A DNA stretch of 64,000 nt from Candidula unifasciata (taxonomy: Eukaryota > Mollusca > Gastropoda > Stylommatophora > Geomitridae). Under the pieces are notes generated by a model. The model saw nothing but the letters and a program-made list of their open reading frames with translations, searched no databases and was not told the DNA's origin. The position numbers and the translations under genes were made by a program. Within the stretch, counting starts at the first letter, position 1. Every line of letters begins with the position of its first letter. This document shows, piece by piece, positions 36,401-51,389 of the stretch. The DNA is taken from positions 62,001 to 126,000 of the forward strand of contig CAJHNH020000561.1 of the NCBI GenBank assembly GCA_905116865.2, read 5' to 3'.

Positions 36401-39400
36401 AACCCTAAGCTTTGAACAGTCTTCACAGAAAAAACAGTTGTCACTTTCGTCTTGGGAAAAAAAGAAAACTGTGGACTTTCCTGTGGGAGACAGTGTGTTG
36501 ACCCAGTTGAACAAAGCCAAGACATTTTTTGGCATGTTGTATACGCATAGTGAACGAAGGCATGTCGTGATACCCCTTGAGTATAAGACGGTCCCAGGAA
36601 ATTCCCTACAGAATCTCGCACCTGACGAGATGTGGTGAAAAAGCTGAATAGTGTCAGTGTTGGCTCATAGTTAACCTTTATGCAACACATGAGGTAACTG
36701 TGACTAGTTCATTCATCTTGATGTAATACATGGGTTAATCTGAAGCAGTAGTTAACTGTGATGTAGCACACCACTTAATCTTGATGCAAAACGCTATCTA
36801 ATCTTGATCACTATTTAATCTGAGTGAAGCCCCTTAGTTAATAACTACTTAGCCCGGCTCTCTAGCGTAGTTGGCTAAACCGGATTGTGTGGAGACTGGG
36901 TGACGAACTCCTTGTGGTCCGGGTTCAATCCCGGGGGTAGGCATGTCTGTCAGTTCCAGCATACATACATGGACTCAGATGATTTAACTATTGGTGTTAA
37001 TATTTCTACATTACAAGATCAAGGCCCTACAAGATGAACTAAAAGCTCAGAAAGAGAGTTCTGGTGTGGATAACCTGGAGAGAGAAATCGTCCAGCTGAC
37101 ACAGGAAAGAGATTCACTCTTGCAAAGACTTGAAGAGGCTGAGCATTCTTCTGAAGAGCTGAGGTCCCAGTATTCTTTGTTGACCAATCAGTGTAAGAGT
37201 TATTGTTTTGAATTTACTGCATTTATTTAGTTTTTTTTTTTAAATTGCAGAACATTTCTGTTCTCAAGTACTCAGTATAAAAGTAAAGGACCATTTTCCA
37301 TTCCTTTCAGGTGTATTGGGGATATAGGGCTAGACCTGTATTTTATAGACCAAGGTGGGTGATGTGGTCAGCATCACGCCGGCAGCATTTACTTACTAGT
37401 ACCCACTGGTACCCACTTATGGCTGGGTCAACCTGGGAGCCAAAGTCATTTTTGAAAGAAAAAAAAAAACCAGGAACTGAACCCACGACCTTCTGATCTG
37501 CAGGCGAGCTTCTACTCTTTAATTAGTGTTGAGCTCTGCAGCAATGAAATACTTCACTTTTTTTTCTTCAAAGTATTTATTTCACTCATTGGAACATAGG
37601 GCTCCTTGACTTTTTGTCATCCATCAGCTTTTCTTATTGGTATGCGGCTATATGTATGCCGACCTCAACAAGTTTAGTTTATTTGTTCCATATAGGATTC
37701 TGTTAACCATGTGCAGCATTTAAGCTAAGAGTTTAGTTTGTTTACCAGTAACCATGTGGTGCTAATATGTAGCACATGGAGTTTATCAAAAAGTAGAACA
37801 CCATTATAAAAAGACACAGTGAGTGGCAACAATTTTTTTTCTTAAAATAATTTTAATTTTATACTGATAAACACTGTATTTCCTGCATGATGTCTTACTA
37901 ATCTTTTATCAGAATATAATTCCTATTTTACTGTATACAGCATAACATTGCAAACAAATATACATAAAGATAAACAGTTGCAACAAATATTTATAGTATT
38001 ACTTAGGAATTATTACATCAAGGAATTTTTTTTTTGAAAGTTGCTTTCCTTTATTTCTTTTATTTAAAAGTTGATGTTTCACTGCATATGGTGCAGAGAG
38101 GGGTTACATGTAGTTTCTTGTCTTTTGCTAGTTGCACAGCTTGTGTTAATGTCGTACTGCATTTCTTCAGTGTCTAAAAAGGTAAAGTCGGGAGATGTGA
38201 ACCAGCATCAAAAAACACATTATGGGCAACGTATTTCAGTTTATGAGTAAAGATGCTGTTCATGAAGCAGACTATCTCAGTTTATCAGATCACTAAGAAT
38301 GTCAGTATTTTTTCTTCTCAGTAAATACAATAAAAAAAAAAGAAAAAAGGTTTATTGGCTGTCAACAATGGATAAAGAAATCAATAATCATTTAGGATCA
38401 TTTCACAGCATAAAGTGTATTAACAAGAATATGTACAGTCCCCAGATTTTTTTCAGTTAAATAGAGGTCATATACGGACATAAATATTCAGTATGAAAGG
38501 GATCACAGTTGGTAGCCGTAATATAAATAGCTTAGCTTTTTGTGCCTGCGGGATATTTCTCTTTGTGAAAGAGGTTATTGAACTCCTTTACCCCGATAGG
38601 TCTCTCTGCTATCCATTACAAATCCACAAAAACCTGAAAATTGGCTTTGATGCATTCACCAGTCCTCTTTGTAATCGCACTCATGCTTTTTGCAACTCTG
38701 CAGTATTTAGGAGTATCTGATCATAATTACTTTAAAAAAAAATTAAAAAAAAAAAAAAGCATTTTGTAAAAAAAAAAAAAAATAATTTATTTTTAGATAT
38801 TGTGAATCATAATGACCTCATGATTTTCATTAAGCTGTGACATAGCAAAGAAGTCAAAATACGTATCACTATTAATTTTTGTAAGGTCTAATTCTTTACT
38901 TCAACAAATTTTATTGATTACTCTCCTTTATTTAATTCAAGACAAAAAGTGTTTATATAAATAAATACATTAAAAAATAATTTAATAAGTATCTGTAAAA
39001 TGGTTGTGTAAAAGAATTTTTTGAGAATTGCCAGCTTATTTTGTGATTTTGGGACAAAAGCATGTAAGTTTAATTAACTTTCTATGCCATTTTGATGAAT
39101 TATTTCTTCAGCGATTAGTGTCCCCTGTGTGTGAACAGACCATAATACCAAAATATTTACTAAATGTAACACATTGCTTTGTTTTCACTTTTGGCAGATG
39201 CAGATCTTGAGAAGAAGTATGACAATGTCACCAACATAGTACCACCAAGGCCACCTCCACCACCTCCACCTCCACCCATTTCAAAAACTGGAGGGTTTGT
39301 ACATCCATTTTTCTTTATAGGATTTTGCTCAAAATTATCCTGTGTATTACATTAATACAAGTTCAGTTGAGACATTATTTTACTTGAATTATTATTCATT

Positions 39401-42400
39401 GAAACAAGAATTGATATCTCTGTCCATTATACCTTTCTACGTGTGCACTGTCCCCTTGTTCAGTAGCTAATGAAGAGTTCTCAGAATTAGTTTGGAATAT
39501 AGGCCTAGAACGGAGCTGCGGTAGTGCAGTGGCTAGATGCTCGCTTGCCTTCTCAGAGGTCTTGGGTTCAAATTTGCCAAAAAAAATTTTTTTCAAACTG
39601 TACCTGAGCTCCCAAGTCATCCCAACCTGAAGAGGGTATCAGGTAATGTTTTAGGAAGTAAAGGCAGCCAGCATGATGTTGACTGAATCCCCCACCAAGT
39701 GCTGATTGGTCTGCACACATTTTATTCTAGCATCTTATGCCCTATATGTCATAATGTTCAGGTCCAGACAGAATTATCCTTTTTTAAATGATCTTGACTT
39801 CCAGGTTGACCCAGCATTAAATAGGTACCAGGTGAAGTCAGGGGAAGTCAAGACCCATATCACCCACTGAATGCCGATTGGTCTGTTAAATATAGGTCTA
39901 TCACTATAACCCTAATAGGACTGAAGGTATCATAAGCCGAGTATGCCACTGGCATAAAAAAGGGTTCTTTACTTTTATGCACTTGAAAACTTGACTCTTT
40001 CAGGGGGACATTTTGTCCTGGGGTTTGGACAGCATTAATTTTGAGCGGATGTTTTTTCTTAGTGCAACATGACAGCACCAAACCCTTCCTGAAGAAAAAG
40101 TATTGGCTGTATTATCCTCATCATGTAGCAGGTCCTTTGTGGAAAGTCACTCTCATCATGGTCTGACTGAAAGAAAATCTGGTCTCTCGCCAGCTCTCCG
40201 GCCTTGTGTACTTTCACACTCAAGGAGTCACTTATATCCTGTGCCCATCTTCGTGTTGGTCAGCCCCTGCCCCTTGTTCCTGGTACCAGGCCTTCTGCAA
40301 TTATTTTTTTCCAATCCTAACTGTGAGACATATAATATATCAAATTAAAGAGAAATGAGTGCAAAATAAATCTAAACTATTTAAATGTCGCTATTGCAAT
40401 ACAATATTATTAAAATGACATAATATTCAAGGAAATTCCACACGTAAAAAGAATATTTACACACAAAAATGTTTGTGGTTTCTAACTTTTACTTGTTCAG
40501 CAACACTGCTATCTATTTTTTTTAATTCACATGCCTTCTCTATTAAATTATTTATCAGCTAGTCTTCATTTGAAACAATTAACATCAATGGTTTGTATGT
40601 TATGACCAGTTTTGTATGACACGTCCTGATTTCATAACAACTGAAATTGGGAAAACAGCTGATCCAAACAGATGATCTGATTGAAATATTTTGTTCAATT
40701 CTCATCCTAAACTTTGTAGTTTAACTTCGACCAAAGTTCACATATAAGTGTACATTTCTTTTACTCAGGTTTCTGGCTAAAATTACAGGAGGAAAGAAAA
40801 GGAAAATTCAGCAACAGTGTATGTATTATTTTGAAAAATTTACTTCTGCTCATTAAGGTTATGACTTTTCTGACATTGTAATTGCCATGAGATGATGTTT
40901 TTTTTTTTTGTATGTTCAGTTGACGATATGCATTGTCTTTTTTGTGTGCAGTGAATTTTGTGTCTCAGCTTGGCAAAAGATGCTTAATCTGTCATAAGAT
41001 CATTTCTGATGACTTTAGGTGGTGTCATATCTATAACTCTTGACTTCTTTTGTCAAGTTTAATACTTCTTTTTCGGTTTCTTTCCAGCACATGTGCTTTA
41101 TATTCTTTTACAGTTTTTTATATTCATAATCCAGATTTATGTTTAATATTTTAATTTGACCCTAAGAAAACTTATATTTCTCTACTTTTCCACTGACAAT
41201 AACAAATATGAGAAACATATATGAAATCCCTCACAAACTTTGAATATCTAGGCTCTATAATAAACAACAATGGATACTGTTTGACAGAAATTAAAGGAGG
41301 ATGGCAAAAGCAATGCAAAGATTGAACAGCCTTAAAAGTCTATGGTTAAGCACCAGCAAGGAGATTAAAAATTAGAATTTTGAGAGCATGCATCTTCCCT
41401 GTGGCTACATACGGATGTGAGTCGTGGACTATCTCCCAGTCCTTAAAAAAGAGAATAGGGGCTTTTGAGCTGAAATGTTATAGAAAGATTCTCAGAATAT
41501 CTTGGGCAAAGAAGATGAGAAATATTGACATCTTAAAAGATCTGAACATCAAGGAAGACTGGCTAATAAACAGCATCCTTTCTCGAAAATTGAAATATTT
41601 TAGTCATATCAGGCGCCACGATGGATTGGAAAAAATTATAGCAGAAGGCATGGTACCAGAAAGGAGGGGCAGGGGCCGACCGACACGAAGATGGGCACAG
41701 GATATAAGTGACTCCTTGAGTGTGAAAGTGCATGAGGTGGGAGAACTGGCGAGAGACCGAGTTTCTTTCAGGCAGACTGTGATGAGAGCGACGTTCTGCA
41801 AAGGACCTGCTACATGATGATGATATGAAATCCCAGATGTGAATATGTAACAAACTTTGACAGGATATTAGTGACTGTCTTTTCAAACTGAAGACACAAA
41901 TGAAGTGAGTTCAAAATATGAAAAACGGGATCCGTAGCCTTTCTGTGCTCAAATCTCAGCTGAACTAGTATTCATAATCCAAGTCTTTTTAACTATTACC
42001 AACTTTTGTGGGTTATGAATTTTGGATTTGTATTTTCATTCTATAAAGGTTGGGCCAATTTAATGAAAAACAAATCTACATTCAAAATATATTTATTGTT
42101 TTGCTTCTTCCTGGTATAAGACATGAGGACTATGGAGCAGATGTACATTGTTACTGCATCATCAGAACCCAGCACACAGTAAAACGGTTGTACACACAAA
42201 ACTCAGGTCCAGGTAAAAGCCAAAAGTCCAAGCGGACGATTAACCGGGACCTTCCGTTGGAATTCACAGCCGGTGAACGAAGAAGAACCCAGCACGATAG
42301 CAGATACAATATAAATTTTAAAATATGAAATTTTATATGGCTAATAGAATTTCAGTTTATACTGTGTGGTGGTTTCTGAATGTAAGTATACTTTTCTTAG

Positions 42401-45400
42401 TGTGTTTACATTTGTGTATCTTTTAAAATGATACTTTAGAAAAAAAAAAAGATTCATATTGTGCAACTGGGAAAAGCCCCTTTAAAAAATATCTTGTGGC
42501 CATATGTTATGTTTCATGTGGAATTAGTGATGCAGATAATATGTTAAAAACTGAGATTAAAAAAAATAAAATAAATTCTGTCAAGTACAGTTAAATGCAA
42601 ATGTGCTTTGAGTTAATTTCTAATTTTTTTTTTTTAAAGTGGCACTTGGTGGAGCTGAGGTCAGCAAGGATTATTCAAAAGCAGTTGATGAGATGATGAA
42701 ACGAATTAAACAAGGAAATATTGGCTTAAGACCTGTACTCAAGAAAAGAACAGTACGTTTTTGGTCTGTTTATTACTGCATGCTTGAATAACTTTATATT
42801 ACCTGCCTGGCATTTTTAAATATTTAAGAAATATCATAATCTTTTGGGAAGAAACATAATCATAACTATTTGTTAGTTGTGCTATTGTATTAAATATATT
42901 TACCAGGCCTATTGCAGATTTTAAAAAATAAATGGGCTTCCATACTGACCAAACCTCTAAGTGGTATCAGGGAATAATAAATGGCTGGTGTGTTTTTAAC
43001 CACATCACCCACTGAGTGCCATTGTGTGTTTAGCACCATACACCTGATGCAATATCGGGCAAGACAATGCTGCTTTTCCAGGCGTATTGCTAAGTATCAG
43101 ATTTAGCATTTGCAAAAGACAGATATCTGTTGGATGAAAAAACAGATGTGACTTACTGCGTTTCAAGAAACTTAATTCACAGTCTATATATGGTACTCAT
43201 GGTAATTTTAATGATTACCATTATATTTGCATTATGGTTCATGATTAAATATTCTTTTCAATTCCTCATGAAGTTTTTGGCTATCAATACAGTCCACAAT
43301 AGAAGTTAGTACTGAAACACTTGACGGGCATCAAAAGCTTATGTCAAAACTCTTATCAAGGGAGAATACAAGAAGTTGTGGAGAGAACAATTCAACAGTA
43401 AATATCCACAAGACCCCATCAGCATACTCAACAGGAAGCAACATACAACAATTTCCCATCTACGAACAGGACACTGCAGGCTCAACTACCACATGCATAA
43501 AATAAAGATTGTACAGTCACCACAGTGTGCAAGTCAGACAGGACAACGAACACATGGGCACATTCTGCAGACCTGCCCACTTTACCTACAACTTTGATAA
43601 GAAACATTGCTTGAGTGGATAGTTGTATTAACTAATACTATTGCTACATCGGACCATACATATTAAAAAAGCCACAGTAAATAGAATTAGAGAATGAGGT
43701 AAAAATGACTGGGAGAACTCTCACTGTGAACTGTACTGGATGGTAAAGGATAGGATAATATGAGTTAGTCGAGGGCCTACATTTAATTAGGCAATAATGG
43801 ACACTAAGAAGAAGAAAAATAAACAACATAATGTTTACTTTTGTATACTGCATGGAGACATATATATATACATATATATTAAATGCTTCTTTTCCCCCAG
43901 AGCAAGTGCTTATTTTGTAACCATATTATGATCATTGCTTGCTTATTTGTAAACATACATCAATTTTAACCATACATTCATTCATTGTAGCCAAGCATTC
44001 TTGTTTCATTATTTAACATTTCTATACATTTTAAAACTGAGTAGATGCCATACACTAAAACTAAAGGTATATGAAAATATAATTTTTGTGCTTCCTGTTT
44101 AAAATAGCTTGTTACTAGCATTTTATTAACTGACTTCAAACTTGATTAAAGGCAGGTGGGGATTTTGGTGATGACACAGATTGTATGCAGAAGATATCAA
44201 TGGTAAAAAGTTCCCTTTTAATTTTTAGACATTCCCTGTTTTGCATGATGCATGCTCCATGGTTGCCCTGAAGTGATATGTACTCCTGATTTACTTTTTC
44301 TTTTTAAATCAGACTGAATTATTGTTTTCTGACAATATTTAACATTTTGCATTCATGAAATGCACATGATGCCTTCTTAAGCAGAAAAGTTGATGATTGG
44401 AGTAGCTTTGTTTAGGGTTTTATGCATCATTATGTGTCATACTTATCTTAAGTGGGAAAAGCATTTTGTTTTTTTTTAAAACAAGGAAGTAACCATGTGT
44501 TTGCTAGTTACTCATATGTAATGATCAGAACTCGAGTCAAGTGTCTTGGGAGTCGCATAATTAATGGCTTGCGAATCGATTTGGGGTTTTGTACAGCGAC
44601 TTACAACTTGACTTATGACTTGTAGCTTGGTATGACTTATTACTTACAGCCAGCCACTTTGAGGTTTAATGATCAAATAAAATAATAATAAAATAATTTG
44701 ACATCTTTTCAGTTTTTAGCAAATTTATTTAAATAACAACTCCAGTATGCAGTTGTATGCATTCAGTTTAGCTATATGCATACAAAAATCAAAATTCATC
44801 AATTGTTGGCTGTTGTTTTGGAATCATAATGTAGTTTATAATCCATAAACACTTTCGATTGTAAATGACTTGATATATGAAATGACTTGACTCAAGACCC
44901 AACTTGGTAGCATTGTTTGGTGAATTAGACTTGGTTGGGACTTGGTGGCAATGAGTTGCGACTCGACTTGAACTTGTAGGGTGACAACTTAGTCCAGCTT
45001 CTGATAAGGTTTACTTTTCTCAACTCTATGTACCCTTGTCCAGGTGCTACAGAACCGCTCTGTCCCAATTATCACTTCAACTCCATCTCACCCATGATGT
45101 TATAATGTTAGTTTTTCAAATCAATGTAGTCATAAGTTAAACTTAAAAGATGTGAGTTAAAATCAAACTCAACTGGGACTGTAAGTTATATCTTTCAGTA
45201 CCAGACGTATAATTTATTCAACTCATTCTATCCCATAAAGTTATTACTGTAATTAATACAGTTTTAGTTCAGAACATGTTAAATTCATAGCACTGTGAGA
45301 AAGAATGGATTAAAGTAACATTTGGAGCAGTGGGCTCTTGTAACATCTGGAGGTGGCATTAGGTTTTGATTTGTACAAAGAGTGTTATTAAGTTAAAAAA

Positions 45401-48400
45401 CCACATACGTAAAACAAAACCAAGCTGCAACTACTTAATGTAGACAGACAGGTAATGATAAATAATGAACAATATTCTTAATAGATGAGATAAAGTGGCT
45501 GGATCTGTACCTTTGGTTGGTGAATTGATACACGACAAGGCAGATGTGGTCAAAACCTTTTGAGAACAAGTAACAAAGTCGGGAGAGAAGCTAGATTATT
45601 ATGGCCTAGAGAGAATGATGCACCTGGGTGTGGCCAGAGGGTCTGGCCAGCTCACTACACTCAAAGGAGAGGTGAGACGGACATATAACCAGAATACAAC
45701 TGGTACCATTAGTATAGGAACTCTGTGCTGGCTGCTTAAGATGTGTATGGAGCTTATATGGGAATGCCCCTAGTGTTGTGATGTCAATTGTTGACTCAAC
45801 TCAGCTCAACATAAAAGATGAAGGTTAATAATATGTTTGATCAACAATGTTCACAAAGGTGAAATCATGCACATATTTAGGTAGAAATGTAGGCATATTT
45901 GGATTGGGTGGCGGGGGACAGATTGTTGGCATATTTCCATATTTATGAATGAAAGTGTCATACTGGGGTCTATGGTTATGGTGAGTTTGACTAGCAAGAC
46001 CTGCACTCTCATTAAGAAAAGTCTCCCACAACTAAAGCATGGGATTTCAGGATCATTGTTGTCAAGGGGTGTATTTAACATGTTTCTTCTGAGACTATTC
46101 TGCAATCACTTTCTCCTGTATCTGTTTTCTCTTCTTAAATTGATCTTTGTATGCAACATGGTCCTTACTGTGCTGTTTTCACAAATCTGTTTCATTACCT
46201 TTATAAGTCATGTCTTGACTGCCATATCTTTATATAATAGTTGAAGCCAACCACTTTCTAGACATCTATTATTCAGTATAGAGGGTATATTTAATTCTTT
46301 TGAGGCATCCACTATAGAAGCTACTTAACTTTTCCACTTGGTATTTAAAAAAAACAAAGCTCAACAAATTTTCACTACCGTGCACAACAGTTACGAGAAT
46401 GCAGGCTTGATAGACAAGGATTTTTTTGTTTTAACCATGAGCTGTCTGTTTTCCCATTCTCTTTTCCCATACTCTTTTTATCAATCTGCTCATTGTTGCT
46501 GCTGTACCTATCATGTTGATTCTTGGTCCAGTGATTGTTAGTTATCAGGTATGTAAAAGGGTCAATTGTCTCCAGCTCTTCACCATCAATGAAGACTGTA
46601 GCTCCAGCATTAGCACCTTCTTTTATGTGATCATCAAGTACCTCCTTACCTTGCCAACCTGTAGGGTGATTATGTCCTCTGCATCTCATAATCTTCACCA
46701 AATGTTATCACCACTTTAATATGTAAAACAAAGTAATATGATATACAGTTTCATTTATGATAGTATTTTATGTTTTAACCATCATCTGTCACAGGTGTTT
46801 TTGTGTGTGTGTGAGAATTTTGCTCTCATCAAAAACCATTAAAAAGGCTTTCAATCTCAGTATTTAGAAACGTTTGAAAAAAAAAATGAATTTTATATTT
46901 GTTTTACGTTGCATGATGCATGTAGTAATACGCTCATTTATTTTACAATTTATTTGCTCATGATATTTGTGGAAATTTGGACTATCAGTGGAATGCTCTT
47001 GTCTATCTCTTGAGTTAACTTATTCCTTTTGCAGTCGCCTTTGTTGTTGAAGTAACTTTCAGTAAAACACAAAATGGTTTGTGTTATTATTAAGCAGTGC
47101 ATTGCATGACTAAACTTTATATGCAATTGTGTAGTGGTTAGCTACATAAATTTACTCCCTATGTGGGTTCTAGGGCCCTTGCAGGAGGGGGGGGGGAATA
47201 AACCCACTGCTCCCTAACAAGTATGTCATGAAAGTCTATGAAGTGGGGGGGGGGGGGGGGGGTGTGTGCAGATTTATTTGAAGTCAGAGTGAATCTGCCT
47301 GAGAGGTGAGGAACCAACAGTCTGCATACAAATAAGTCAGATCTAAACACTCAGGTTCTTTAACAAGACCAAAGTCCAGAAGTGAATGAACAACCAGAAC
47401 ATTCTACTGGAGTTTGCAGCCATTGCACATTAAGATCATTCCTATACCTCCCAATAGCACAATATAACACCTGAAAAGATGGAAAGTTGCCAACTAAATA
47501 TTCCAGCTGCATTTTTGTATATATTCTGATTATAAATATTGTATTAATCAACTGATTTTGTTGACAGTTATTGTTTAAATATACATTTATATAAAAATAG
47601 CTGTTACTCCTCTCCCACCCTACTCCTATGGTAAGTTACCTATGCTTGCAGTACCTTGGCAATACTTAGATGATTAAAATTGTTGCTAAACTATCAGTCG
47701 GTCAGTCAATCAGTTTGTCCTCTCCTGCCTACTACCTAAAGATTTACCACACCATTCTGAGATTTAAAAATCTCAGTCTGGATGACAGACCAAGAAGGCC
47801 GATTCCAGATACCCCATTCAACCTTTTTTAAACTGCCTTCTTGTCTATATATAGCTGGATTTCATAGAAAGTTGTGCATATTTTCTTGGTTTACATTTTT
47901 AATATTGCAAGTTTCATTCATAAACACGGTATTATTTTTCTAATGAATTTGTAGATAATGTAAAGCATTTATGTTTTGTTTGTTTGTGAATACCAGCAAT
48001 TATACCCTGCTAAAAGAAAAACATAACTAATTTAATGGATCAAGAGCAAGTGGATAGATTATTTTTTTTTTCAATTCTGAAGGCTGGAATGTAATCCACA
48101 ATTATAAAAAACACAGCTAATTAAGTAATATAAATAGCTTAGTGTGGCAAAATGAAGTAGTCATTGTCTATACATTATTGATGAATGTTCTAAATTGTAA
48201 TTTAAACTATGTTAGTTCTTGTGTTTTGACTTGGGAAGTGGGGAAGGTGAGAGTGGTAGTCTGGTGATATTATAATCCACATTCTCAACTCATGATCCAC
48301 TTCATGAAATTTCTAACATTACATGTACCTTTATCATCACTTTTCCTACCCACAGTGGACTGGGGGTTACCTAAAGATGGTGCAGGGATGATAGTTAAAA

Positions 48401-51299
48401 AAACCCTGTACAGGCCTGTGGTGCAATGGGCATATGAGGCTGAACTTTTAGATGAATCAGCCCTTGATGGGTGATGTGTGTGGTAAATATTACACCGGCC
48501 ACCTTTACTTCTAAGGACTTTACCTAGTACCTATTTAAAGCTGGGTCGACCTGGGAACCAGGGAGACTGTTATAGGTGACAACAGGAAAACAACAATCCT
48601 GATTCCATAAGCTTTCTCTTAATTATCTTTCACTTCTGGGAGAAGAGACTACTCTCATGATGATTTGTTGATTTATATTTCTTTCCTTTTCATTAGAATT
48701 GTTCATAGCTGACTGATTCAGTTTAACCCTTTCATCTCGAGAAGCCATAAAAACATAAATTTCCGCTTAGGTCCAATTCCCTGTAAATATCACTTTTGTG
48801 ACTTGTCTATACTGACCTACTTATGAGACACACAGTTAATGCTATTGGCTGTTTCATGCCTGCACAAACATTTAGAAAGTCAGGATATTAAAACTTAAAC
48901 TAAAATTTAGGATGTTTCTTCACACACACACAAATGGTTTAATTGAAGCCTAGCTGACTTGAAATTTTCTATGAGCCTCAAGGTTAGAGATCACAGGGTC
49001 CTGGTGTGAGTTGCCCGATACATAATTTTTTCAGGGCCCAGGTAATGTATTACATTTAATGCTTCGCACTGTTAACATTTATTTTTTATATTATATTGCT
49101 TCCTTCATATTTGTTTATGTATTTTAAAAATAAGAACAACATGTAGATAAATACATTTGTAACTAATTTATTAGTGATGTGTTAGAAATAAAACACATAC
49201 ATTTTTCTGGAACTCCAACTGGGTCAGACTTTAAAAAAAAATGTTTCTGAGGCAAGGGGGTTCAGATTTTGATGTAATGGGGTAGTTAGTTCTATCTCAA
49301 CTTTCCTTATTAATCACATCTTCCAAAGTGTGTGGTGAACATTAGTCTTCCTATTCTGTGCTTCTGTTGTGAGGCCAATAACATCTAGCAAAGTTTTGTT
49401 AAATTATTACTAATTAAATATAAACTTGTGTTTGGTTTTAGTTTTTCATTGTATGTTTTGTGCCACATTTCTATCACAAACAGTTAAAAAAAATTATTAT
49501 CATGGTCATATGCAAGATTAGAATTCACTTACATATAAAGTAAGTTATAATATAGTTTGAATATGAATTTATATTTTATTAATCCCTAGAAATCATGCCC
49601 TGAAGAAGAAGAAGATGGGAAGGCAATGAAGGAGTTACAGAACATTCTGGTAAGACTTATAAATAATATTTACTTTTTACTGTCAGAATCTGAAAGAAAA
49701 GTTAATATGCTGTTTACAAGAAAGTGGATGCAGATGAGAGGTTGCAGCTTTATACTGAGTTTCATTCCACATGGTCCAGTCTCTCTCAGAAGAGCCGATG
49801 GGCACCTGCAAGTGTTGCACAAAGCATGAACCCTGTAGCTCCAGCAATTACCCCAGTGGTCTTCAAAACATCTGCATTCAGAAACAGAAGGATGGAGTTA
49901 GAAATTGAACCCACAGCTGTGAGGCTGAAAACTTTATGCTGTAATTCTTTCATGTTTTTGTCAAATGTATTCATTTCAATCAATAACATGAACTCATTAC
50001 AATCACTCAATGTTTCTACCACCACAATTTCTCAAGACAAGTTATCCATATACTCATTAACTCATCCTAATACCTTTAGTTTACATGAATTATAATTAGA
50101 AGTCAATATTACTTTTGCGTTTGAATATCTGTTGTTTACTATGCAGCTTTATTGTTGTTTGTTTCTTAGAACAAAATGAAAAAAGCCCGCAGTGAAGAGG
50201 ACTTGGCCGCCATGGAGGAAAATACTCTAGATGAAAATTCAGAGCTTGCTTTGGCTTTTAAGAAAATTCAGCGTGCCAGGCAAGGTAAGGCATTTTTAAC
50301 TGCTCACATCTTTTTGCCCCTGAATCGTTCTACACTGGTACCTGGATACAGATTTTTCAGGATCTGAGTCAATGTTGCCATATTGTGTGTGTGTGTGTGC
50401 CCCGCATAATACAGGGCGAAATCCAGGATGTGAGCTAGAGAGAGAAAACTCTTGGCATTCTGACAGCATCTGGATAACTTTTAAATGAATAAGGTAACTT
50501 TAACATTGCCAAAGGAGGATTGAAGCCAGTCAACAAAACAGTTGATGATGATGGGCTTTAGTATCATAGACTGCCGGAGTTTACAGCTAGTGAACGCAAA
50601 AAAGAAAGAAGATCATCATGATCGAAATTGACCCTATTTTCTGCTGCCATTTAAAATATTAAAAAAATTTAAAAAAAACACCATACATTTTCCCCCATAA
50701 GAAATAATTTTGAAAACTGTAGGATGATTTTTCCAGGATTGGAATGAGTTGAAATTATAAAATTTTGATTGTAAAAATAATTTCAGGATGTGAGTTATTC
50801 CCTATATAAGCTCAGTCATGAAACTGGTTAGATTCACATTCTGAGGCTCCACTGTAATCAAATTATAAAAACAAAGTGTATTAGTACATAATGCTAGTCT
50901 TATATCTTTAAATGCCTAAATGCCAATTAGCACTTGACATGTGGTCAGTATCTCACCAGCTTCCTTGTTTTCACAGAACCATTTTTATTTTTCAAGTTCT
51001 TACTTTACAGTGAAATTTGCATACATAAATCCATCTGGCAGATATAGATGCTAGCCACTGAACTAGATGTATCACAGCTCTAGTCTTTAACTGGATACAT
51101 AGTTTTCTTGTCAGGAAAACCATTGATAAAATTGAAACCAAACAATGTCATGCACAGATATAAGGCAATAAATGAATTGAGGTAACCTTTCATAAAAACC
51201 TGGCCCACACAACCTGTGCTTCTGGATATATATACTTATTACATCTAAACAATGTAGATGTACAGAGAGAAAACAATTAATAAAACACTGTAGACATTC

Positions 51300-51389
<90 letters not shown>

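Noticed and set aside
49724..50095. Extra shootin exon or nested gene of about 120 codons
   Set aside because: No splice-site agreement, no domain, and unlike the shootin coding style.
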